27,074 nt of DNA from Collinsella aerofaciens (GTDB lineage Bacteria; Actinomycetota; Coriobacteriia; Coriobacteriales; Coriobacteriaceae). Shown piece after piece: positions 22,068-27,074 of the stretch (positions are counted from its first letter, which is position 1; each line of letters begins with the position of its first letter). The stretch lies in NCBI GenBank assembly GCA_030841765.1, contig JAUUSS010000018.1:1-27074 (forward strand). Reading direction: 5' to 3'. Position numbers and translations under genes: made by a program. The notes below the pieces were generated by a model that did not search any database, was not told the DNA's origin, and saw only the letters and a list, made by a program, of their open reading frames with translations.

Positions 22068-23090
22068 ATGCCGGATAACGGGTCAATACAAAAAAGAGAC
22101 GCGCACGAGATGGCTCATGGGCGTCCTGTCCAGATAACCGAGCACACGACGGTAACCGAGCTGCAGCCCAGCCTGTCCGATGTCGTGTGCGCAAACAAAA
22201 AGCTGCAGATCGGTATCATCGTTGCGCTCGTGGTGCTGGCGTTGCTGTCGGGCTTTGTAGCTCGTCCGCATTTCGCCGATACCAAGACTTGGGACTCCAC
22301 CATCGAGGTCATCGATCAAAAGAAGGGCAATGTTTTGGCGCTCACGACCTCGTGCGTGGCGCTGTCTGCGGGCATTACCGCACTGCCGGGTGATACGGGA
22401 ACGCCGGTTGCCGAGCAGCTCGCGCAGCTTTCAGGCAACCTTGGTATCGTGCTTGTCGTGCTCTACCTAGAGAAATATTTGCTCACGATTTTGTGGTCAG
22501 TTGGCTTGGGCATCTTAATCCCGTTTGCGTTGGTGCTCTTTGCGGTGTCGCTCGGCATTCACGGGCGCTGGAGCACGAGCGCTGTCCTGCGCCGTGTGGC
22601 GACTCGCGTGCTGGTGGTTGCCGTGATCGGCATGGCGCTCGTGCCTGCGAGCGTATGGGTGTCGCAGAAGGTCGATGAAACGTATCGCGTAAGTATTGAG
22701 CAAGCTGAGCAAAAGGCTGCGGACGCAGCCGACACCACGGACAAGTCAGCCGAGACCAGCTCAAAATCGAACAAGAAAAAATCCGAGGCCACGGAGTCCA
22801 AAAACGTGCTCGAGCAGTTGACCGATGGGGCATCGAGCCTTGTTACGTCGGTAACCAGTGGTGCCAAGCAGATGACCGACGAGATCGTGCAGCAGGTGAC
22901 CGACCTCATCGAAGGCGTCATCGTGATGATCGTGACCTCGTGTGTGATTCCTCTACTGGTGCTCGTGGCGTTCCTATGGCTAGGACACGTGCTGCTGGGG
23001 ATCGATATCTCCGGTCCCGCGAACTATCTGACGGGTCGTTTCTTGAGCGCTCCGTCCAGACATGCCAAGAAGAGCGGGCAGTCTGAGTAG
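22068..23090 (+). CDS. Membrane protein of unknown function
   Basis: 340 residues, with a strong GAGGAGG site. I do not recognise the family. Hydrophobic segments lie at about 47-65, 87-107, 125-143, 145-164, 179-199 and 284-311, suggesting five or six membrane spans. Between the last two is a hydrophilic stretch of about 80 residues, rich in Ala, Lys, Glu and Ser (about 205-248), followed by an amphipathic region VLEQLTDGASSLVTSVTSGAKQMTDEIVQQV. This probably forms an extended or coiled domain on one side of the membrane. The N-terminal 45 residues are polar. It sits between lacF and lacA with its own terminator and no shared motif, so a role in sugar metabolism is not implied. Confidence 0.8.
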   Translation: MPDNGSIQKRDAHEMAHGRPVQITEHTTVTELQPSLSDVVCANKKLQIGIIVALVVLALLSGFVARPHFADTKTWDSTIEVIDQKKGNVLALTTSCVALSAGITALPGDTGTPVAEQLAQLSGNLGIVLVVLYLEKYLLTILWSVGLGILIPFALVLFAVSLGIHGRWSTSAVLRRVATRVLVVAVIGMALVPASVWVSQKVDETYRVSIEQAEQKAADAADTTDKSAETSSKSNKKKSEATESKNVLEQLTDGASSLVTSVTSGAKQMTDEIVQQVTDLIEGVIVMIVTSCVIPLLVLVAFLWLGHVLLGIDISGPANYLTGRFLSAPSRHAKKSGQSE

Positions 23091-23124
23091 GCGGCAAAGC
23101 GATCTTTGGAAGATCAACCGTGAG

Positions 23125-23160
23125 AAGGGCGGACGAGACACGTTCTCGGCCGCCCTTTTG
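23125..23160 (+). terminator. Rho-independent terminator of the membrane protein gene
   Basis: AAGGGCGG (23125-23132) and CGAGA (23134-23138) pair with TCTCG (23144-23148) and CCGCCCTT (23150-23157), interrupted by one A/G mismatch. TTGTTTGTT follows. Confidence 0.9.
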
Positions 23161-23217
23161 TTTGTTGAACACATGGTCGCTACGTCCGTGCCCAGTCCAA
23201 ACGGTCAGCAATCATCT

Positions 23218-23303
23218 GTGAACGGTATTTGTTCAAAAAAGAACAAAGATAAACAAATAGTTGTTGCAGTTACTGTTCGAATGTGTTCAAATAAACATGA
23301 ACA
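23218..23303. promoter_or_regulatory. lacA promoter: cluster of GTTC/GAAC operator sites
   Basis: GTGAACGGT (23218-23226) overlaps TGAAC-N7-GTTCA (23219-23235). TTTGTTC (23228-23234) and GAACAAA (23241-23247) form an inverted repeat around AAAAAA. TGTTCGAATGTGTTCA (23274-23289) has two TGTTC words 10 bp apart. TGTTCA (23284-23289) and TGAACA (23298-23303) form a further inverted repeat. This density suggests cooperative binding by one regulator, most plausibly of the DeoR (LacR) type. The remaining 95 bp to lacA form the leader. Confidence 0.6.
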
Positions 23304-23397
23304 GTGAAGAACCGCACATTCAGATGCCCGGACCTGAACGCGATTCAACACTTCCAAACAGAAACTACGCACCTGCGTATCTCTCAAGGAGGATGTC

Positions 23398-23826
23398 ATG
23401 AGGGTTGTAATCGCTTCCGATGCCGACGGTATGTCGATGAAGGAGTCCATCAAGGAGATGCTCATCGCCGACGGTCACGAGGTCGTCGACTATTCCGAGA
23501 CCCCTGCCGCGGACTTTGTCGATTCCGCGACCGCCGTTGCCAAGGACCTGCTGGAGCACAAGGATTCCCAGGGCTTTGCATTCGATAAGTACGGCGTCGG
23601 CTCCTATATGGCCGCCGTCAAGATTAAGGGCATGGTCGTCGCCAACATTTCCGACGAGCGTTCTGCCTACATGACCCGCGAGCACAACGGCTCGCGCATG
23701 GTCACCATGGGCCCGGGCGTTGTGGGCACCGAGGTCGCCAAGAAGATCGCCCGCGAGTTCCTGCGTGCACAGTACGCCGGCGGCCGTCACCAGATCCGTG
23801 TCGACATGCTCAACAAGATGGCCTAA
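23398..23826 (+). CDS. lacA: Galactose-6-phosphate isomerase subunit LacA
   Basis: 142 residues, with a near-perfect AAGGAGG site. MRVVIASDADGMSMKESIKEML is the RpiB/LacAB fold N-terminus. ANISDERSAYMTREHNGSRMVTMGPGVVG and the C-terminal YAGGRHQIRVDMLNKM are typical of LacA. It lacks the RpiB active-site Cys (here FAFDKYGVGSY), as expected for the LacA half of the LacAB heteromer. With LacB it converts galactose-6-phosphate to tagatose-6-phosphate in the cytoplasm. It is first in an operon lacA-lacB-epimerase-lacC, preceded by a dense GTTC/GAAC operator region. lacB follows after 63 bp. Confidence 0.96.
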   Translation: MRVVIASDADGMSMKESIKEMLIADGHEVVDYSETPAADFVDSATAVAKDLLEHKDSQGFAFDKYGVGSYMAAVKIKGMVVANISDERSAYMTREHNGSRMVTMGPGVVGTEVAKKIAREFLRAQYAGGRHQIRVDMLNKMA

Positions 23827-23889
23827 CGAGAGCCACCGAGAACTCGAACTTCTACCTCAACTTGTGAATTCAGACGAAAGGACGTTCTG

Positions 23890-24414
23890 ATGAAGAAGAC
23901 CATCGCAATCGGTTGCGACCATATCGTTACGGACGAGAAGATCTATCTGGCCGACCGCCTGGAGCAGGCTGGCTACAAGGTGCTCGACTGCGGCACCTAC
24001 AGCCACACCCGTACGCACTATCCCATCTACGGCAAGGCCGTGGGCGAGGCTGTTGCCAGCGGCAAGGCCGACTTTGGCGTGGCCCTGTGCGGCACCGGCA
24101 TCGGCATCACCAACGCCGTCAACAAGGTTCCCGGCGCCCGCTGCGCCCTGGTCCGCGATATGACCTCTGCCCTGTATGCCCGTCGCGAGCTCAACGCCAA
24201 CATCGTGGGCTTTGGCGGCAAGATTACCGGCGAGTTCCTGATGGCCGACATCATGCTTGCCTTCCTGGAGGAGCCCTACGAGAAGACCCCCGAGCACGAT
24301 GCCCTGATCGCCAAGATCGATGCCTGCAACAAGGCCGACGCCGAGGCTCAGGCTGACCCGCACTTCTTTGACGAGTTCTTGGAGAAGTGGGACCGCGGCG
24401 AATACCATGATTAG
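23890..24414 (+). CDS. lacB: Galactose-6-phosphate isomerase subunit LacB
   Basis: 174 residues, close to the family length of about 171, with GAAAGGA upstream. MKKTIAIGCDHIVTDEKIYLADRLEQ, the Cys-containing loop GVALCGTGIGITNAVNKVPGARCALVRD and HFFDEFLEKWDRGEYHD are LacB hallmarks. The Cys in ALCGTGIG corresponds to the catalytic position of the RpiB family. It pairs with LacA, the gene before it, to isomerise galactose-6-phosphate. A hairpin and short T-run follow within 70 bp and may reduce expression of the downstream epimerase and lacC. Confidence 0.96.
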   Translation: MKKTIAIGCDHIVTDEKIYLADRLEQAGYKVLDCGTYSHTRTHYPIYGKAVGEAVASGKADFGVALCGTGIGITNAVNKVPGARCALVRDMTSALYARRELNANIVGFGGKITGEFLMADIMLAFLEEPYEKTPEHDALIAKIDACNKADAEAQADPHFFDEFLEKWDRGEYHD

Positions 24415-24447
24415 CGGGTATCCGGCGTAATTAACTAGTCCGTTGAC

Positions 24448-24484
24448 GGCTCGCGTTTCTGTGAGGGGGCGCGGGCCGGTTTTC
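24448..24484 (+). terminator. Weak terminator or attenuator between lacB and the epimerase
   Basis: GGCTCGCG (24448-24455) and CGCGGGCC (24470-24477) pair over 8 bp with one T-G wobble, followed by GGTTTTC. The stem is followed by only four Ts, so partial termination is likely and downstream genes can still be reached. Confidence 0.5.
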
Positions 24485-24533
24485 TATCAGCCCTATTGAC
24501 TTGGCGGGCTGTCATAAGAAAGGGAAGGCTCCT

Positions 24534-25415
24534 ATGGAGTTTGTTCTTGATAACGGTTCTATCCGCGTAGCACTGAGCACGGCGGGCGGCTCGTTCACCT
24601 CAATTGTGGCCGACGGTCGCGAGTATCTGTGGCAGGGCGATCCTTCGGTCTGGTCGGGCCAGGCACCCATTTGCTTCCCGATCTGCGGCGGCCTTCGTGA
24701 TGGTCGCGCAATGGCCATGGGCGGCCGCGAGGTAAAGCTCGCCCGTCACGGCTTTGCGCGCAAACAGGAGTGGAAGCTCGAGGAGCAGGGCGACAACATG
24801 GTTGCGCTGAGCCTAAGCTCTGCCGACCATGCCGAGTTGCTCGAGCAGTACCCGTATCCGTTTAAGATCGTTGCTCGCTACACGATTGATTCGGAAAAGG
24901 TGGTCGTGTCGTACGAGGTGACCAATGAGGGCACCGAGGACATGCCGTTCTTTGTGGGCGGTCATCCCGGCTTTAAGTGCCCGCTCGACGAGGGCGAGTC
25001 CTATGACGACTACGAGCTCCGTTTTGAGCAGCGTGAGGCCGCCGATCTCTGTACTGCCGTTCCCTCGACGGGCCTGATTGATGTTGAGCATCGCAGCAAG
25101 AATCCCATGATCGGCCAGAACCTGCCGCTTACCCACGAACTCTTCGACTTCGCGGAGACCATCTTCGACGTGCTCGAGAGCCGCGTGGTTACGCTGACCA
25201 AGAAAACCGAGGACAAGGGCGTGCGCCTGACGTTCCCCGATATGCCGTACCTGATTGTATGGAGCAAGCCCGAGGGCGACTTTGTGGCAGTTGAGCCGTG
25301 GGGTGGTCTGTCCACCTGCTCCGATGAGGACGATGTTCTGGAGCACAAGCGTGGCTGCCTGGTGGCCAAGCCGGGGGAGACCGTTACCCGCGGCTTTGAG
25401 ATCGAGATCCTTTAA
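24534..25415 (+). CDS. Aldose 1-epimerase family protein (LacX-like)
   Basis: 293 residues from ATG 24534, chosen over an upstream TTG because AAAGGGAAGG sits just before it. It shows the aldose-epimerase fold motifs: LSTAGGSFTSIV, PICFPICGGLRDG, LARHGFARKQEW, FVGGHPGFKCP and VEPWGG. The conserved His in RHGFAR and in GGHPGF are the expected catalytic pair. It would interconvert anomers of a hexose or hexose phosphate in the cytoplasm. In lactococcal lac operons a similar protein, LacX, accompanies the tagatose-6-phosphate genes, which fits its place between lacB and lacC. Substrate preference cannot be read from sequence. Confidence 0.9.
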   Translation: MEFVLDNGSIRVALSTAGGSFTSIVADGREYLWQGDPSVWSGQAPICFPICGGLRDGRAMAMGGREVKLARHGFARKQEWKLEEQGDNMVALSLSSADHAELLEQYPYPFKIVARYTIDSEKVVVSYEVTNEGTEDMPFFVGGHPGFKCPLDEGESYDDYELRFEQREAADLCTAVPSTGLIDVEHRSKNPMIGQNLPLTHELFDFAETIFDVLESRVVTLTKKTEDKGVRLTFPDMPYLIVWSKPEGDFVAVEPWGGLSTCSDEDDVLEHKRGCLVAKPGETVTRGFEIEIL

Positions 25416-25468
25416 CGAGTTATCGTATGTTTGGGGCGGGTCATGCCGCCCCGGAACAGGAGTTCAAC

Positions 25469-26404
25469 ATGATTCTGACCGTTACCATGAACCCGTCGAT
25501 TGATACGCGCTATCAGCTCGACAAGCTGATCATCGACGATGTTAACCGTGTGACGCCCGAAAAGACCGCTGGCGGCAAGGGCCTCAACGTGAGCCGTGTG
25601 CTGCTGCAGTTGGGCGACGATGTGCTCGCGACCGGTCTACTCGGCGGCCACATGGGTGCCTATATGGCCGAGCTTATGGATGCCGACGGCGTCAAGAACG
25701 ACTTTGTGCCCATTGCCGGTGAGACGCGCATCTGCCTGAATATCCTGCATGAGGGCAATCAGACCGAGCTGCTGGAGAGCGGCCCGCAGATCGCCCCGGC
25801 CGAGCTCGAGGCCTTTACGGCCAAGTTTGCCGAGCTTGCAGCGAAGGCGGACGTCGTGACGCTTTCGGGCTCGCTGCCGCGTGGCGTCGATGCCGGCTAC
25901 TATGCCGACCTCGTCAAGATCGCCGAGGAGGCGGGCGCCAAGGTGCTGCTCGACACCTCGGGCGCATCGCTGGAGGCCGCGCTGGAGTCCGACGCTAAGC
26001 CTGAGCTCGTAAAGCCCAACCTGACCGAGATTAACGGCCTGCTGGGTACGTCCTTTACGACCGATGATGTCGATGCCCTGCGCGAGGCGCTTGCCGCCGA
26101 TGACCGCTTTGCCGGTATTCCCTGGGTTGTCGTTTCGATGGGCGCTGCCGGTTCGGTGGGCTTCCATGAGGGCCGCGCGTTCCGCGCCAAGACGCCCGCG
26201 ATTGCGGCTGTGAACGCGACGGGTTCCGGTGACTCGACCATCGCCGGCTTTGCGCATGCCATTGCTGCCGGTGCCGACGACGTCACGGTGCTCAAGACCG
26301 CCAATACCTGCGGCAAGCTCAACGCCATGGATCCCAAGACCGGTCACCTGGTCATGGACCGCTGGGACGAGATCTACAACAACGTTGAAGTAACGGAGCT
26401 TTAG
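25469..26404 (+). CDS. lacC: Tagatose-6-phosphate kinase (PfkB family)
   Basis: 311 residues from ATG 25469, with CAGGAG upstream; an in-frame start at 25427 is less likely. MILTVTMNPSIDTRYQLD and GGKGLNVSRVLLQLG form the first PfkB signature. VTLSGSLPRGV, VKPNLTEINGLLG and the second signature AVNATGSGDSTIAGFA follow, with the catalytic Asp in GSGDS. It phosphorylates tagatose-6-phosphate to the 1,6-bisphosphate; 1-phosphofructokinase is the alternative in this family, but the lacAB context favours LacC. The next enzyme, tagatose-bisphosphate aldolase (LacD), is not encoded downstream in the window. A hairpin and a strong terminator follow. Confidence 0.93.
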   Translation: MILTVTMNPSIDTRYQLDKLIIDDVNRVTPEKTAGGKGLNVSRVLLQLGDDVLATGLLGGHMGAYMAELMDADGVKNDFVPIAGETRICLNILHEGNQTELLESGPQIAPAELEAFTAKFAELAAKADVVTLSGSLPRGVDAGYYADLVKIAEEAGAKVLLDTSGASLEAALESDAKPELVKPNLTEINGLLGTSFTTDDVDALREALAADDRFAGIPWVVVSMGAAGSVGFHEGRAFRAKTPAIAAVNATGSGDSTIAGFAHAIAAGADDVTVLKTANTCGKLNAMDPKTGHLVMDRWDEIYNNVEVTEL

Positions 26405-26405
26405 G

Positions 26406-26433
26406 GTTACGCGGTTTTACCAAACCGCGTAAC
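26406..26433. repeat. Perfect hairpin directly after lacC
   Basis: GTTACGCGGTTT (26406-26417) and AAACCGCGTAAC (26422-26433) form a 12-bp perfect stem with a 4-base loop, one base after the stop codon. There is no T-run on the plus strand, so it may protect the 3' end of the message. Confidence 0.75.
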
Positions 26434-26446
26434 GGCTCGACGCTGC

Positions 26447-26545
26447 GCGGGCCGCATTTGGACAATCTGACGTTCAACTTCAAGGGCGCGACCAGAAGGT
26501 CAGCGCCCTTTCGTTTCACGTCACCTTGTCTCAAATGCGGCCCGC
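26447..26545. repeat. 99-bp imperfect palindrome between convergent genes
   Basis: GCGGGCCGCATTTG (26447-26460) and CAAATGCGGCCCGC (26532-26545) are perfect complements. Inside them GACAA, TGACGT and AA pair with matching words on the other side. The centre is the terminator hairpin at 26482-26510. Arms are about 45 bp. The rest of the gap to 26661 shows no gene. Confidence 0.75.
26482..26516 (+). terminator. Rho-independent terminator of the lacABC operon
   Basis: AAGGGCGC-GACC (26482-26493), loop AGAA, GGTC-a-GCGCCCTT (26498-26510), then TCGTTTC. The stem is 12 bp with one bulged base. It forms the core of the larger palindrome and, with A/T flanks on both sides, may stop both convergent transcripts. 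Confidence 0.85.
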
Positions 26546-26661
26546 TCGCTGCCGTTGCCAAAACATCGGCGTTGCCTTGCTTCGGGAATGCGGCAGATAG
26601 AGACGTTCCTTTTTTGCCGGCAGTTTGGGACACTCCTTACGGGGCACCCCCTCCACAGCGC

Positions 26662-27074
26662 CTATGCCAGCTTGTCGATTTGCCCAATCTCCCAGAGCGG
26701 AATATTGACGAGCGTGCCTTCGTCTCTATATGCCGCTAACGATGTTCTCACGCAGCGCTCGAGCTTGAACTTCTCGCAGGCAATCCTCAGGCTCTTTGCT
26801 TTGAGATTCTCTGCCGCCTTGACCTCGAGCGGAAGCACGGTCCCCGCATGGTCGACGGCAAAGTCAGTCTCTGCATTGCCGGAGGAGGATGACCAATACG
26901 CGGGAGTATTGCCTTGGAGCAAAAGCTCCTGTGCGACGTATTGCTCGGTCAGCGAGCCTTTGAACTCCGTAAAAACAGCGGGCCCGTTCAGAACAATGGC
27001 TGGCGTGAGGCCGGAGAGTGCTCCGAGGATGCCGGTGTCGATGCAGAACAGTTTGAAGCCCGAGAGGTCTTCGT
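26662..27074 (-). CDS. DUF4143-type AAA ATPase, C-terminal part (partial)
   Basis: The minus frame is open from the window edge to 26662 and reads EDLSGFKLFCIDTGILGALSGL... through FTEFKGSLTEQYVAQELL and AYWSSSSGNAETDFAVDHAGTVLPLEVKAAENLKAKSL. This is the C-terminal DUF4143 domain of a family of ATPases common in gut anaerobes. Residues ETDF...PLEVK resemble a PD-(D/E)XK nuclease-like core. The AAA ATP-binding half lies beyond the window. It is convergent with lacC and has no visible link to sugar metabolism. Function is not established for this family as far as I know. Confidence 0.8.
   Translation of the reverse strand, partial: EDLSGFKLFCIDTGILGALSGLTPAIVLNGPAVFTEFKGSLTEQYVAQELLLQGNTPAYWSSSSGNAETDFAVDHAGTVLPLEVKAAENLKAKSLRIACEKFKLERCVRTSLAAYRDEGTLVNIPLWEIGQIDKLA

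Noticed and set aside
26553..26576. GTTGCCAAAACATCGGCGTTGCC resembling the module C promoter around 19949
   Set aside because: Only partly matching, lies between convergent genes, and could be chance in this composition.
26458..26739. Small plus-strand open frame after lacC
   Set aside because: It runs through the terminator palindrome and overlaps the DUF4143 gene; no ribosome site.

Overview
The window looks like a chromosomal carbohydrate-utilisation island from a GC-rich Gram-positive gut actinobacterium. The best guess is Coriobacteriia, probably Collinsella; this rests on codon and GC style, the expanded lactose-type PTS content and the tagatose-6-phosphate genes, and it is recognition, not a database result. 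Almost everything concerns uptake and breakdown of beta-galactosides as 6-phosphates.

Layout. (1) 1-90 is the 3' end of a DeoR-family regulator. (2) 363-4126 holds a GntR/UTRA regulator and a TIM-barrel protein (minus), divergent from a lactose-type PTS EIICB (plus). (3) 4241-4684 is a headless DeoR fragment whose last 90 bases repeat 1-90 with three differences. It abuts an AlbA_2/HATPase regulator (4685-5941, minus) that has a dense TGACRYG site cluster upstream. (4) Three successive modules each pair a plus-strand LacI-family regulator with a divergent minus-strand PTS EIICB plus 6-phospho-beta-galactosidase operon: A (6681-11243), B (11577-16336, with a frameshifted EIICB) and C (16613-21256). 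(5) 21471-26404 is the shared core: EIIA-Lac (lacF), a membrane protein of unknown function, lacA, lacB, an aldose 1-epimerase and lacC. (6) 26662-27074 is the C-terminal part of a DUF4143-type ATPase (minus), cut by the window edge.

How it fits together. Each EIICB should import and phosphorylate a beta-galactoside using the single EIIA in the window. The LacG enzymes would release galactose-6-phosphate, which LacAB isomerises to tagatose-6-phosphate and LacC phosphorylates. The tagatose-bisphosphate aldolase (lacD or gatY type) is not in the window. Each LacI regulator has its own operator type in its divergent promoter. A second motif, GTGAACGGT, occurs in nearly every lac promoter and may carry a common signal.

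The most unusual structure is a family of eleven 57-bp imperfect palindromes with core CTGTAAC...GTTACAG. They lie in four arrays (210-347, 6291-6587, 11261-11477, 16351-16488) with a period of about 80 bp and alternating loop types, and they punctuate the modules. They are not CRISPR arrays and do not look like simple terminators. They may be a BIME-like repeat that helped modules duplicate or shuffle.
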